Shown: positions 8,663-18,493, counted from the stretch's first letter. The stretch: DNA of 38,872 nucleotides from Bacteroides sp. (GCA_014802015.1 JAAVDB010000037.1:1-38872); one strand, 5' to 3'. The notes: generated from the sequence alone by a model not told the origin. Translations and numbers: made by a program.

Positions 8663-10450
8663 TTAATCCAGCTTGAGCACAGCGAGGAAAGCCTTCTGCG
8701 GCACCTCTACCGAGCCGATCTGTTTCATACGTTTCTTACCCTTCTTCTGCTTCTCAAGCAGTTTACGCTTACGCGATATATCGCCGCCGTAGCACTTGGC
8801 CGTCACATCCTTGCGCACAGCCTTGATAGTCTCGCGGGCAATAATCTTGGCACCGATAGCAGCCTGAATGGCTATATCGAACTGCTGGCGCGGTATCAGC
8901 TCCTTCAGCTTCTCGCACATACGGCGTCCGAACGTCACGGCATTATCCACATGTGTCAGCGTTGACAGCGCGTCCACACTCTCGCCGTTCAGCAGTATGT
9001 CGAGCTTGACAAGCTTACTCTCGCGGAAATCATGCAGATGATAATCAAATGACGCATAACCCTTCGATATACTCTTGAGCTTATCATAGAAATCTATCAC
9101 GATCTCACCGAGCGGCATATCGAAAATCATCTCCATACGGTTGCCCGATATATACTCCTGCTTCACCAGTTCGCCGCGCTTTGACAGACACAGCGTCATG
9201 ATCGGCCCGATATAATCGGCCGCAGTGATGATCGACGCACGTATGTAAGGCTCCTCGATATGGTCGATAAGCGTAGGGTCAGGCAATCCCGACGGATTAT
9301 GCACCTCGGTCATGTTACCGTGTTTGTCATACACCTTGTAGCTTACGTTAGGCACAGTAGTGATGACATCCATATCAAACTCACGCCCCAGACGCTCCTG
9401 GATGATCTCCATGTGCAGGAGTCCGAGAAATCCGCAACGGAAACCGAATCCAAGCGCCATCGACGACTCCGGCTGGAACGTCAGCGACGCATCGTTGAGC
9501 TGAAGTTTCTCAAGCGACGAACGCAGATTCTCGAAATCCTCCGTCTCGATGGGATACACACCGGCAAACACCATCGGCTTAACCTCCTCAAATCCGTCAA
9601 TCGCCTCCTCGCACGGACGCTGCACATGAGTGATGGTGTCACCCACCTTCACCTCCTTTGACGTCTTGATGCCCGATATTATATATCCCACATTTCCCGC
9701 CGAGAGTTTGTCACACGGCTGCATATCCAGTTTGAGCACACCGATCTCATCAGCGTTATACTCCTTGCCCGTAGCGACGAACTTCACGAAATCATTCTTA
9801 CGTATCGTACCGTTCTCGATCTTGAAATACGCTATAATGCCACGGAACGGATTGAACACCGAGTCAAATATCAGAGCCTGAAGCGGAGCCTCGGGGTCGC
9901 CCACCGGGGCCGGTACGCGTTCGACGATAGCCTGAAGTATCTCAGGCACACCCACACCCGTCTTACCGCTGGCTCTGATCACTTCCGACGGGTCACACCC
10001 CAGCAGGTCCACGATCTGATCCTCCACTTCATCAGGCTTGGCACTGTCCAGATCCACCTTATTAATTACAGGTATGATCTCAAGGTCATTGTCGATAGCC
10101 ATATACAGGTTAGAGATCGTCTGGGCCTGAATGCCCTGTGATGCATCCACGATGAGCAGCGCACCCTCGCATGCAGCGATCGAGCGCGACACCTCATACG
10201 AGAAATCGACGTGTCCAGGAGTGTCAATAAGATTGAGAATATATTCCTCACCGTTCAGGCGATAATTCATCTGTATGGCATGACTCTTGATGGTGATGCC
10301 TCGCTCGCGCTCCAGATCCATATCATCGAGCACCTGAGCCTGCAGATCCTTACCTGCCACTGTATTCGTAAACTCAAGCAGACGGTCAGCAAGTGTACTC
10401 TTGCCATGGTCGATATGCGCTATGATGCAGAAATTTCGGATATTCTTCAT
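8663..10450 (-). CDS. lepA: Elongation factor 4 (LepA), ribosome back-translocating GTPase
   Basis: 595 residues from the ATG at 10448-10450. The upstream in-frame TTG at 10471 lies within the -7 element and is rejected. The protein begins [19 protein letters not shown], with the P-loop AHIDHGKS at about 11-18, switch [10 protein letters not shown] and specificity motif NKVD. The EF-G-like domains II, III and V follow, and the LepA-specific C-terminal domain ends with a basic segment [16 protein letters not shown]. LepA binds ribosomes and affects translation under stress and initiation. It is normal in length and monocistronic, divergent from tRNA-His. Confidence 0.97.
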   Translation of the reverse strand: MKNIRNFCIIAHIDHGKSTLADRLLEFTNTVAGKDLQAQVLDDMDLERERGITIKSHAIQMNYRLNGEEYILNLIDTPGHVDFSYEVSRSIAACEGALLIVDASQGIQAQTISNLYMAIDNDLEIIPVINKVDLDSAKPDEVEDQIVDLLGCDPSEVIRASGKTGVGVPEILQAIVERVPAPVGDPEAPLQALIFDSVFNPFRGIIAYFKIENGTIRKNDFVKFVATGKEYNADEIGVLKLDMQPCDKLSAGNVGYIISGIKTSKEVKVGDTITHVQRPCEEAIDGFEEVKPMVFAGVYPIETEDFENLRSSLEKLQLNDASLTFQPESSMALGFGFRCGFLGLLHMEIIQERLGREFDMDVITTVPNVSYKVYDKHGNMTEVHNPSGLPDPTLIDHIEEPYIRASIITAADYIGPIMTLCLSKRGELVKQEYISGNRMEMIFDMPLGEIVIDFYDKLKSISKGYASFDYHLHDFRESKLVKLDILLNGESVDALSTLTHVDNAVTFGRRMCEKLKELIPRQQFDIAIQAAIGAKIIARETIKAVRKDVTAKCYGGDISRKRKLLEKQKKGKKRMKQIGSVEVPQKAFLAVLKLD

Positions 10451-10468
10451 TAGTGGTTTATTTATCTG

Positions 10469-10476
10469 CAAAAGTA
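10469..10476 (-). promoter_or_regulatory. lepA: Bacteroidetes -7 element (TACTTTTG) for lepA
   Basis: On the minus strand the sequence reads TACTTTTG, matching TAnnTTTG, 18 bp upstream of the lepA ATG. A -33 TTTG at the usual spacing is not evident. The short distance implies a very short leader of roughly 10 nt. Confidence 0.55.
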
Positions 10477-10512
10477 CAAATTATTTTTTAAATGAAAAAA
10501 TCGCACAAAATA

Positions 10513-10544
10513 TTTGGTAGTTTCAAAAATAGTCCTTAACTTTG
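10513..10544 (+). promoter_or_regulatory. Promoter of tRNA-His (TTTG -33, TAACTTTG -7)
   Basis: TTTG at 10513-10516 and TAACTTTG at 10537-10544, separated by 20 nt, match both halves of the Bacteroidetes sigma-ABfr consensus. Transcription should begin near 10551, about 12 nt before the mature tRNA 5' end. It is divergent from the lepA promoter. Confidence 0.8.
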
Positions 10545-10562
10545 CACCGCAAAACCAAAGAT

Positions 10563-10637
<75 letters not shown>

Positions 10638-10660
10638 CTAAGTAAAACAAACAATAGTTA

Positions 10661-10701
10661 CACATCTCCCGATGGCATCCCCATCGGGAGATGTGATTTT
10701 T
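10661..10701 (+). terminator. Terminator of tRNA-His
   Basis: A perfect 15-bp stem (CACATCTCCCGATGG with CCATCGGGAGATGTG) and a 5-nt loop, followed by ATTTTTAT. Confidence 0.9.
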
Positions 10702-10805
10702 ATCCGACGGTCCTAAAATTTTCGCATCGTGTGAGAACTTTTGAGGTGGTTGAGGTTTTTATATAATAAAGATAAAATATTCATCAACCCTTCAACTATT
10801 ATATT

Positions 10806-11051
10806 ATGAAACTTATAGGAAAAGCTCTCTTCTGGACAGGTTTTGTAGCTCTCATCGGCGTAGTCATCGCCTATCTCATCATCATCGTATCAGGAGCTGT
10901 AGCATTAGCTACCACAGGTATGGCCCTCTCGATCTGCGCCATTATCCTCATCGGATCACTCTTCATGGTCATGGGTCGCTCATACGAGAAGAGCGGCGAA
11001 CGCAAGGAGCAGCAGAAGCACCTCAAGCAGATGGAAGAATCGATCAAATAG
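10806..11051 (+). CDS. Small two-helix inner membrane protein, unknown function
   Basis: 81 residues from an ATG. Two hydrophobic segments at about 8-30 and 35-57 form a helical hairpin, followed by a charged C-terminal helix rich in Glu, Lys and Gln (residues 60-81) that would lie in the cytoplasm. I do not recognise the family. It stands alone between the tRNA-His terminator and a long hairpin at 11090, so it appears to have its own transcript. A TTTG and a TATAAT 18 nt apart at 10740-10767 might be a promoter, but they do not match the Bacteroidetes -7 consensus. Confidence 0.65.
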   Translation: MKLIGKALFWTGFVALIGVVIAYLIIIVSGAVALATTGMALSICAIILIGSLFMVMGRSYEKSGERKEQQKHLKQMEESIK

Positions 11052-11089
11052 CAACCGGCTCGACAAACAGACATAAACACACTCTCAGA

Positions 11090-11136
11090 CACACGGACGG
11101 CAGAAATGACATCATGTTATTTTTGCCGTCCGTGTG
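11090..11136 (+). terminator. Long hairpin between the small membrane protein and the DUF4369 lipoprotein
   Basis: Thirteen perfect pairs (CACACGGACGGCA with TGCCGTCCGTGTG) continue inward with two G-U wobbles to almost the centre, making a near-continuous stem of about 23 bp. It follows the 81-residue gene by 38 bp and directly precedes the promoter at 11159, so a terminator role is likely. There is no T run right after the stem. Confidence 0.65.
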
Positions 11137-11158
11137 CTGTGTTCTCGGGAAAATTTCT

Positions 11159-11166
11159 TAATTTTG
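11159..11166 (+). promoter_or_regulatory. Bacteroidetes -7 element (TAATTTTG) upstream of the DUF4369 lipoprotein
   Basis: TAATTTTG matches TAnnTTTG and lies 48 bp before the ATG at 11215. The -33 half is not clear. It probably drives the lipoprotein and the tamB-like gene 18 bp downstream of it. It also argues against the upstream ATG at 11134. Confidence 0.6.
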
Positions 11167-11214
11167 CATACTAAACCATACTCATCCTTATTAATACAGA
11201 TCATCCATACGTAT

Positions 11215-12327
11215 ATGAAATCATTATACAGAATAGCACTTCTCGGTATGGCCGCAGTGGCCGTATCGTGCTCAGATAGCTCATCCAAGTGGCACATCAA
11301 CGGCTCGGTCGAAGGTCTTGCCGAGGGCGATGCCGTAGTTCTCGAAGGTAACAACCAGGGCTACTGGTATGTTATCGACACCATCCGCACCTCCAAGGAC
11401 GGGTCCTTCAAATACGCAGGTGCCGAGCACGGCTACCCCGACATCTTCCGTCTGCGTGTAGGTCAGAACTCGGTCTATTTCCCCATCGACTCGCTTGAGA
11501 CCGTGACCATCAACGCCACGGCTCCCGACCTTGCAGCCAACCATACCCTCTCAGGCTCACCTCAGGCCGAGAATCTGGCACGTGTCGACAGCATCCTCAT
11601 GTCAGCCGCATCCCGCATGGGTGTAAGCGCCATGGTCAACGACACTGACCTCAAGCAGGAACTCGCACGCATCATCCTCTCCGACCCCTCAGGCGTGGTC
11701 AGCTACTACATTATCAGTAAGACCATCGGCGACACTCCTCTGTTCAACCCCGCCAACCCGGTCGACAACCGTATAATCGGAGCCGTAGCCAACGCCTACA
11801 ATATGAACCGTCCCGAAGACCCGCGCACCAAATATCTGGCACAGCTCTTCCTGAGCAACCGCCGCACCAACAGCCAGCCCTCACAGCTGACAAACATCGA
11901 GAATCAGTTCGAGGCAAACGTCATACGCGCCTTCGAGATCGACCTCTACGACCAGACCGGCAAGCGCCACTCCCTGCTTGAACTGACCGACAAGGGCAAC
12001 CCCGTGATACTCAATTTCACAGCCTACGGCACAGAATGGTCACCCGCGTTCAACATCGAGCTCAACAAAGTCTACAGCAAATACCATCCTCAGGGCCTTG
12101 AGATCTATCAGGTATCGCTCGACACCGACGAATACAACTGGAAGCAGGCGGCCAAAAACCTCCCCTGGATCACCGTACTCAACAATGTGGCTGACGGTGG
12201 CCGAATCCTGCGCGACTACAACGTAAACGCACTCCCCACCACATTTGTATTCAACCGTGACGGACAACTCGTCGAGCGCGTCGTTGACATCACGAAGCTT
12301 GACGCCGCTGTAGCCAAAGTCATCTAA
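11215..12327 (+). CDS. DUF4369/TlpA-type thioredoxin-fold lipoprotein lacking the CxxC motif
   Basis: 370 residues from the ATG at 11215. An upstream ATG at 11134 would add 27 residues ahead of the signal, upstream of the promoter. The signal ends AVSC, with Cys19 as lipidation site. Residues about 25-115 form a DUF4369-like beta domain, and 245-370 form a thioredoxin/AhpC-TSA fold with VILNFTA at the CxxC-preceding strand and cis-Pro region NALPTTFVFNRDG. Where family members have WCxxC this protein has AYGTEWSPAF, and Cys19 is the only cysteine in the protein. It therefore cannot do dithiol chemistry and may be a binding or chaperone-like variant. It lies 18 bp before the tamB-like gene. 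Confidence 0.85.
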   Translation: MKSLYRIALLGMAAVAVSCSDSSSKWHINGSVEGLAEGDAVVLEGNNQGYWYVIDTIRTSKDGSFKYAGAEHGYPDIFRLRVGQNSVYFPIDSLETVTINATAPDLAANHTLSGSPQAENLARVDSILMSAASRMGVSAMVNDTDLKQELARIILSDPSGVVSYYIISKTIGDTPLFNPANPVDNRIIGAVANAYNMNRPEDPRTKYLAQLFLSNRRTNSQPSQLTNIENQFEANVIRAFEIDLYDQTGKRHSLLELTDKGNPVILNFTAYGTEWSPAFNIELNKVYSKYHPQGLEIYQVSLDTDEYNWKQAAKNLPWITVLNNVADGGRILRDYNVNALPTTFVFNRDGQLVERVVDITKLDAAVAKVI

Positions 12328-12345
12328 TCATTCCCATACGGGCAC

Positions 12346-15300
12346 GTGAAGACGGTCTACAAGATTCTGCGCTCGCTGCTGATAGTATTGCTGGTGCTGC
12401 CTTTAGCAGTACCGGCTTTGCTGTATATAATACTGTCAATCCCGGGCGTACAGGACAGTCTCGGTCGTCGTGCCGAACGCGAACTCACCACACTGCTCGG
12501 CAGCGAGGTGACCATCGGTGGCGTAGACTTTCAGCCATTCAGCCGCATAGTGCTGAGTAATGTCAGTGTCGCGGACACTACAGGCCGTCCGGCCCTTGAC
12601 ATTGGCCATCTCGGTGCCGGCATAAGCATCAGCGAGAGCATCTGGAACCGACGTCTTGTCGTCAGCTATGCCGAGTTCATCGATATGAGTCTGCACCTGT
12701 GGCGTGACTCGGTCGGCTCACAGCTGAATATCGATCCGATAATCAGCCGGTTCAAGAAAAAAGAATCCGGCAATGAATCCTCGTTCGACCTCTCGGTCAA
12801 CATGGTGGTCATACGACGCTCGGCCGTGACCTACGATGTCCTGTCCGCACCCGCAAGGGGAGATGGAGAGTTTGACCCGTCGCACATCTCAGTCAGCGGA
12901 CTCCGAGCCGACCTGCGTGCGCCACGCATCTCGAACGATGATATATGCGTCTACATCAGGCGTATGGGAGCCTCCGACCGATCAGGTCTCACACTCTCGT
13001 CACTCTCCGCCACACTCGAACTGACCAGGCATCATCTGGCGCTCAACGACCTGTCCGTTCAGATGCCCCATTCCCACATTGCATTTGACGACATCGAACT
13101 GCCCGTCTCACCCCTCTCACCGGGCTTTTCACCCGACAGCATCACCACATCAGTCGTCACACTGCCAGGATCGTATGTATCCACCTCCGATCTGTCACCG
13201 CTCGTACCAGCGTTAAGCTCTCTTGACCTCACCGCCGACCTTGAGATCGAGGCCAGAGGCGGGTTGAAACACCTCTCGCTGCCACGGCTGGGGGTCAATG
13301 TCAGGGATAAGGATACATGGCTCAATCTCAGCGGCTACATTGCCAACCTCGACCACGCGCCCGATTCACTCATCATAGATCTCGACCGTATCAGTGCCAA
13401 TTTCAACGGTCCTGCGACAGTTGCAGCCATCGCCGCCGTGTCGCACGACGGACGCAAGATAGCATCAAGTCTCAGCCCCCTCGCATCGCTTGGTGACATC
13501 AGTGTGCTCGGACAGCTCGGCGCAGCCAACTCGCACATCGATTTCAACGGCTCGATCGTCACCTCATGCGGCAGCATCGACATCGATGCCGGCATCATGC
13601 GTTCAGCCGGCGCATACGGTCCGCTGAAAATCGACGGAAAAATCTCATCCAAAGACTTCAATCCCTCAGGAATCTCACCGGCCGTCAGCGGACTCGCCGA
13701 CGTGTCGCTCGAAGCCATAGCCGACCTTACTATAGGACATGGCGGCAACATTAACGGCACGTCGAGTATCAGCATATCAGAAGTGACGTGGAACGGCACC
13801 CGCTACACCGACATCATCGCCGACGGACGTTTTCAAGGCCATAACGTCGACGTCTCGATCGACAGCCATGCGCCGTTGGCCGACTTCTCCCTGCGCGGCA
13901 TATATGAGTTCAAAGGCCGGAATCCGCTCACCGAGCTGTATGCCGACATCCGTTACCTTGCCCTCGCACCCTTTGCGGCAAAAGGTCCTTATGCCGACTA
14001 TCATCTCTCGGCCGAGGCGGACATATCGCTCCGCGGACGTAATGTCGACGATCTCAACGGCTGGATTAAGATAGAAAACCTCCATTTTGCCGACGCCATC
14101 GATGATAAATCGATCGACCTCGGTATGATCAACATTGAGTCGCAGACCGATGACTCCATACGCACACTGACCATTGACAGCAGTCCTGTCAACATGTCGC
14201 TCACCGGAGCTTTCTCATACCCCGCTCTGCTGCGTGACATGAAGACACTCGTCGCACGGGCATATCCCTCACTCCTCCCCTCAGGCGAATCACCGGCACA
14301 GATGACGAGCACGGCCGATCTGCATCTGACCGTCAATCCCGACTCTGCACTGGCCGGATTCTTCAAACTACCGCTCGAAGTCATCTATCCCCTTGAGATA
14401 CAGGCCTCGGCCGATGCCGCCGGCAACAAAGCATCGCTACTGCTCAACGCCCCCTATCTCAAACAGAAAGACAAGCTTATAGAAGGCACATCACTCACGG
14501 CAGGCATCGACGGCAACGACAGCACATCCTATCTTGGATTCTCGACCATCGTGCCGACCAAAAACGGTCCGATGGATCTCAGCGTCAACGCCTCAGGCGA
14601 GGCCGACTCGGTCATCACAAACATCAACTGGCATGTGGACAGAGCCAAGGACTTTCACGGCGACCTGCGGTTCGTATCATCATTTTCACGCGATGATGAC
14701 AACATGCTCAATACGCTGATACGTTTCAGGCCCACCGACCTCGTCTTCAACGACTCGGCATGGCATGTCACCCCGGCCCGGATAGGCATACGCCCCGGCC
14801 GCATCGATGTATCCGACTTCGGTGCCACCCGCCACGGCCAGACGATCGCCATTAACGGAGTCGCCTCACCCGACTCACTGAGCCGTCTGATCGTGTCGCT
14901 TGACCATATCGATCTTGATTACGTGTTCGAAACACTCGCCATCAGCGATGCCGTCAATTTCGGAGGGCGGGCCACAGGTAAATTATACGGCGAGGCGCTT
15001 CTGTCAAAAGATCCTATCCTCTACACTCCGCGTCTGATGGTCGACGGGCTCAGCTACAATCACTGTACATTCGGTGACGGAGATATACGCAGCCGCTGGG
15101 ACAATAATACCAAAACCATAACCATCGAGGCTGACATCACTCAGCCGGGAGACACACACTCGACAATACTCGGATATATCAAACCGCTCACCGAAGAGCT
15201 CGACTTCAATTTCAGCGCTCAGGAAGCTCCGGCGGGATTCATGCTGCCGTTCATGTCGGCATTCACATCGAGTGTGGACGGACGTATATCGGGTGACGCC

Positions 15301-16959
15301 CACCTGTTCGGCACTTTCAAGGACCTCGACCTCGCAGGTGACATATATGTGCGTGACCTGAAGATGAAGCTCGACTTCACCAACACCACCTACACCGTCA
15401 GCGACTCGGTACACATCGTGCCGGGCAAAATATCGTTTGACAATGTCAGTCTGCATGACCGTGACGGCAACAGTGCCCGACTCAGCGGCAACGTGACGCA
15501 TCAATACTTCCACGAACCCGAGTTCCGCTTCGACATCACTGATGCAACCGACATGCTGGTATACGATATCGGCGAACATGACACGTCCGATCCTTGGTAT
15601 GGACGCATCTACGGCAACGGCTCCGCCACCGTAGTGGGTGTGCCCGGCAAAATCGACATCGGCGTAAAGATGCGGACCGCTCCGAAATCGACGTTCACAT
15701 TCGTACTCAGTGACGCAGAGCAGTCGGTCGAATATGACTTCATCATCCTGCGTGACCGTGACCGGGAAAAGAAGGATTCGATAGCAAGGCTCGACCCCAC
15801 CCCGCTCATCGTGCGCCAGCTGCGTGAACGCATCAACCGTCAGGAGCAAGGCCCACCCACCGCTTACGCGATGGAATTTATAGTCGACATCACACCCGAG
15901 GCGACTCTTAACCTCATAATGGACCCTGTAGGAGGTGACAAGATTACGGCCCACGGCTCGGGCCACCTGCGCATGAATTACTCGTCGGACGGCGAACTGG
16001 AAATGTATGGCGACTACAGCCTCGACCGCGGCTCATATAACTTTACACTTCAGGACATCATCATCAAGGACTTTACCATCCTCGAAGGGAGTAAAATCAC
16101 ATTCTTCGGCGACCCGTACGCAGCCCAGCTCAACATACGGGCGGCATACACGCTCAATGCCAACCTCAGCGATCTTGACGAGTCATTCCTTGAGGACCGC
16201 GAGCTGACACGCACCAATGTCAAGGTCAACGCTATAATGATCGTGACCGGTGACATGCGTCAGCCCGACATTAAATTCGATCTCGAATTTCCGACCCTCA
16301 CTACCGACACCTACCGCAAGGTACGATCGATCATATCGACCGACGAGATGATGTCCCGTCAGATTATATATCTGCTGGCCCTCAACCGATTCTATACGCC
16401 CGAGTATATGGCCACAACTCACGGCAACGAGCTGGTGTCAGTGGCATCGTCCACCCTCTCGTCGCGTCTCGGATCAATGCTCGGACAGCTCAGTGACACC
16501 TGGAGCATCGCACCGGCCATACGCAGTGACCGCGGCGATTTCTCGGACGTGGAGGTTGATGTGGCCCTGTCAAGTCAGTTGCTCGACAACCGTCTGCTGT
16601 TCAACGGCAATCTCGGTTACCGTGACAAGTCGCTCAACAACAATAGCTTCATCGGTGATTTTGACATCCGTTATCTGCTCAACCGAGCAGGAACTATCCA
16701 ACTCAAGGCCTACAACCGCTACAATGACCAGAACTATTACCTGAAGAACGCATTGACCACTCAGGGCATAGGCGTGGTGTTCAAACGGGATTTTGACAAC
16801 ATCTTCTCGTTCCTGCGTCCGATACGCAACAAGTTGTCAAAAGAGGATGCGGGGAGCGATTCGGCAAAGACCGACGTGCCGGCACCTTCACACCCGGTCG
16901 ATTCCGTCAGGACCGATTCAATCCGTCCCGCGACCAATCGTTTTGAGGTTGAGTTTTAG
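12346..16959 (+). CDS. tamB: TamB-like translocation and assembly module / AsmA-like envelope protein
   Basis: 1537 residues, starting at a GTG 18 bp after the lipoprotein stop; this start puts the membrane anchor at the very N-terminus. Residues about 5-33 are a hydrophobic signal-anchor. Nearly all the rest is a repetitive beta-rich periplasmic region, as expected for the beta-taco groove of AsmA/TamB proteins that bridges inner and outer membranes. The C-terminal part (about 1100-1500) fits the TamB domain, with DPVGGDKITAHGSGHLRM, a GSYNFTLQD strand and LSSRLGSMLGQLSDTW near the end. TamB-type proteins move lipids or help insert outer membrane proteins. No BamA-like partner is beside it. 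A short 15-bp palindrome (GCTAAGAGTCTTAGC, 16967-16981) separates it from the convergent neighbour. Confidence 0.9.
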   Translation: MKTVYKILRSLLIVLLVLPLAVPALLYIILSIPGVQDSLGRRAERELTTLLGSEVTIGGVDFQPFSRIVLSNVSVADTTGRPALDIGHLGAGISISESIWNRRLVVSYAEFIDMSLHLWRDSVGSQLNIDPIISRFKKKESGNESSFDLSVNMVVIRRSAVTYDVLSAPARGDGEFDPSHISVSGLRADLRAPRISNDDICVYIRRMGASDRSGLTLSSLSATLELTRHHLALNDLSVQMPHSHIAFDDIELPVSPLSPGFSPDSITTSVVTLPGSYVSTSDLSPLVPALSSLDLTADLEIEARGGLKHLSLPRLGVNVRDKDTWLNLSGYIANLDHAPDSLIIDLDRISANFNGPATVAAIAAVSHDGRKIASSLSPLASLGDISVLGQLGAANSHIDFNGSIVTSCGSIDIDAGIMRSAGAYGPLKIDGKISSKDFNPSGISPAVSGLADVSLEAIADLTIGHGGNINGTSSISISEVTWNGTRYTDIIADGRFQGHNVDVSIDSHAPLADFSLRGIYEFKGRNPLTELYADIRYLALAPFAAKGPYADYHLSAEADISLRGRNVDDLNGWIKIENLHFADAIDDKSIDLGMINIESQTDDSIRTLTIDSSPVNMSLTGAFSYPALLRDMKTLVARAYPSLLPSGESPAQMTSTADLHLTVNPDSALAGFFKLPLEVIYPLEIQASADAAGNKASLLLNAPYLKQKDKLIEGTSLTAGIDGNDSTSYLGFSTIVPTKNGPMDLSVNASGEADSVITNINWHVDRAKDFHGDLRFVSSFSRDDDNMLNTLIRFRPTDLVFNDSAWHVTPARIGIRPGRIDVSDFGATRHGQTIAINGVASPDSLSRLIVSLDHIDLDYVFETLAISDAVNFGGRATGKLYGEALLSKDPILYTPRLMVDGLSYNHCTFGDGDIRSRWDNNTKTITIEADITQPGDTHSTILGYIKPLTEELDFNFSAQEAPAGFMLPFMSAFTSSVDGRISGDAHLFGTFKDLDLAGDIYVRDLKMKLDFTNTTYTVSDSVHIVPGKISFDNVSLHDRDGNSARLSGNVTHQYFHEPEFRFDITDATDMLVYDIGEHDTSDPWYGRIYGNGSATVVGVPGKIDIGVKMRTAPKSTFTFVLSDAEQSVEYDFIILRDRDREKKDSIARLDPTPLIVRQLRERINRQEQGPPTAYAMEFIVDITPEATLNLIMDPVGGDKITAHGSGHLRMNYSSDGELEMYGDYSLDRGSYNFTLQDIIIKDFTILEGSKITFFGDPYAAQLNIRAAYTLNANLSDLDESFLEDRELTRTNVKVNAIMIVTGDMRQPDIKFDLEFPTLTTDTYRKVRSIISTDEMMSRQIIYLLALNRFYTPEYMATTHGNELVSVASSTLSSRLGSMLGQLSDTWSIAPAIRSDRGDFSDVEVDVALSSQLLDNRLLFNGNLGYRDKSLNNNSFIGDFDIRYLLNRAGTIQLKAYNRYNDQNYYLKNALTTQGIGVVFKRDFDNIFSFLRPIRNKLSKEDAGSDSAKTDVPAPSHPVDSVRTDSIRPATNRFEVEF

Positions 16960-16987
16960 ACCCCGTGCTAAGAGTCTTAGCCTCCCG

Positions 16988-17491
16988 TCACCCTATCCGT
17001 TGCCACCTGTTTTTCTTCCGGCCCGACAGTGCCTTGGCCCTGCGTGAACGTCTTGACGCAGGTGGCACAAAGGTCTGTGGCTCCTCCGGTCCAACGTCAC
17101 TCTCCTTGTCAAAAGCGGATGGAAAAGCATTGTGAAGAGCAGCAAAAACCTCTTCAAAAGTTTTGGCTGACGATAACAGATCTTTAGTTGATACAGCCCC
17201 GCCGGTCGGTTCTGCAACACGGCGCTGACGGCGACGGCGCGCACGGGCCGAACGTTCCATCGCACGATCTATCTCGAATATCAGCATTTCAAACGCCATG
17301 AGCATACCGCCATGAAGCGACTCGGCATAATATGTTGCATCTCCTGCAAGATAATGTTCGAGTGCGTCAAGCATCAATACACGTCCCTCTGGGTCATGTA
17401 TTACGGCATTGATACGGTCAACGAAACCGTTGTAGGCTTTCTCTGAAACAGGGCGCGTAACGGTGTGTTTTTTCTGAATGTTTTGCGACAT
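16988..17491 (-). CDS. Hypothetical protein with basic C-terminal tail
   Basis: 167 residues, not recognised. The N-terminal half (20-80) is predicted helical, with FVDRINAVIHDPEGRVLMLDALEHYL and a hydrophobic HGGMLMAFEMLIFEIDRAM stretch. It is followed by an Arg-rich patch (ARARRRRQRR, about 82-92) and a second basic stretch at the C-terminus (RRSRRAKALSGRKKNRW). The basic tails suggest nucleic acid or ribosome contact, but this is only inference. It has its own TAACTTTG -7 element at 17514-17521, 22 bp upstream. No signal peptide. Confidence 0.7.
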   Translation of the reverse strand: MSQNIQKKHTVTRPVSEKAYNGFVDRINAVIHDPEGRVLMLDALEHYLAGDATYYAESLHGGMLMAFEMLIFEIDRAMERSARARRRRQRRVAEPTGGAVSTKDLLSSAKTFEEVFAALHNAFPSAFDKESDVGPEEPQTFVPPASRRSRRAKALSGRKKNRWQRIG

Positions 17492-17513
17492 AATTCGGTG
17501 ATTTTTTATGTCG

Positions 17514-17521
17514 CAAAGTTA
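17514..17521 (-). promoter_or_regulatory. Bacteroidetes -7 element (TAACTTTG) upstream of the basic-tail hypothetical protein
   Basis: The minus strand reads TAACTTTG, an exact TAnnTTTG match, 22 bp before the ATG at 17491. No clear -33 partner is visible. Confidence 0.55.
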
Positions 17522-17579
17522 CGTCATCCGTACCCCTTGAATGGTGCGATAATGTCGCGGAGCAGACGTTAAAAGATGT

Positions 17580-18431
17580 TTACCGTCTGACGCTGTCTAT
17601 GATAGCGAACGCTGCATCACGGCCTGCCGTGATGCGTGACGAGTAATGAGCGTCGCTGTTGACAGCTACAGGTATTCCGGCCGATACCAGACGGCGGATA
17701 ATGTGAGCCGACGGGAACAGGCGGGGCACGTAATCAGCCGCACTCTCAGCCATCGCCCCGACAGCAGGAAGATAGGCCTTGGTGTTGATCTCGACGATAA
17801 TATCGGTGTTGCGGACAGCATCGATCACATCGTCAATGTGACGCATATACCACGGCTCATTCTCGATGCCGGGTGAGAATGACGAAGCGTTAAATCCGAT
17901 CTTGTCGAAGTGTCCGATCATGTCAAATCCACCGTGGGTGATCATATCAAGCGTGCGCGCATAGAACGTATCGACCACGTAACGTATATCATTGTCGAAG
18001 TGTTCGGCCATCTTGCCCGCGAAGTGCTGTGGACGGCCGTCGACGTCTATCTCATGCTCGCCGTCGGGAGTGGGTACAAAATGCACCGAACTGAGACGGT
18101 AATCAAGTGGCAGAGTATCAAAATACGGTTTGAATGCACCCCATTTCTCCCCGAGATAATCGATCTCCATAGACAGATATAGATTGATGCGTCCGGCATA
18201 CTGCTCCTTGAGACGCTGAAATTCGGCAATGTACTCATCAGTGCATAGCGCCGACATATTGCATGACGACGGCAGCGGTATGGGTGAGTGCGGAGTGAAA
18301 CCGTAATGCTTCATGCCGCATGCCACGGCCTGCTCGGCCATACGCGCCATTGGCTCGCGTCCGTCGCAGAATTGTGTGTGTGAATGAAAATTATAGTCGC
18401 GTGTTGAGGATATTATCTCGTGAAGATTCAT
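17580..18431 (-). CDS. PHP-domain histidinol-phosphatase (HisK/HisJ type)
   Basis: 283 residues. The PHP metal-binding motifs are in order: HSH at 16-18 (NFHSHTQFCDG), a central Glu in MEIDYLGE, then SVHF, THGGFDMIGHFDKIG, and the C-terminal NSDAHY. This set fits the PHP histidinol-phosphatase family, which removes phosphate from L-histidinol phosphate in histidine synthesis and binds a trinuclear metal centre. No other his gene is in the window, so activity on another phosphoester is possible. It is cytoplasmic, with no signal. It lies 62 bp after floA, but a hairpin at 18457-18485 stands between them. Confidence 0.85.
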   Translation of the reverse strand: MNLHEIISSTRDYNFHSHTQFCDGREPMARMAEQAVACGMKHYGFTPHSPIPLPSSCNMSALCTDEYIAEFQRLKEQYAGRINLYLSMEIDYLGEKWGAFKPYFDTLPLDYRLSSVHFVPTPDGEHEIDVDGRPQHFAGKMAEHFDNDIRYVVDTFYARTLDMITHGGFDMIGHFDKIGFNASSFSPGIENEPWYMRHIDDVIDAVRNTDIIVEINTKAYLPAVGAMAESAADYVPRLFPSAHIIRRLVSAGIPVAVNSDAHYSSRITAGRDAAFAIIDSVRR

Positions 18432-18456
18432 AAAAGATTATTACCGCTTACTCAAA

Positions 18457-18485
18457 TGCCCGATGACTGTGACAGTCATCGGGCA
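18457..18485 (-). terminator. Hairpin between floA and the PHP phosphatase
   Basis: A perfect 14-bp stem (TGCCCGATGACTGT with ACAGTCATCGGGCA) around a single central base, so the real loop is a few bases wider. It follows the floA stop by 8 bp. On the minus strand it is followed by TTTGAG, a weak T tract, so it may be a partial terminator or attenuator. Confidence 0.65.
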
Positions 18486-18493
18486 GATAAATA

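Noticed and set aside
15004-15966. 320-codon open frame antisense to the TamB-like gene
   Set aside because: The sense strand encodes a continuous TamB-type protein with a membrane anchor and C-terminal domain. The antisense translation has no recognisable motif and is a by-product of GC-rich codon bias.
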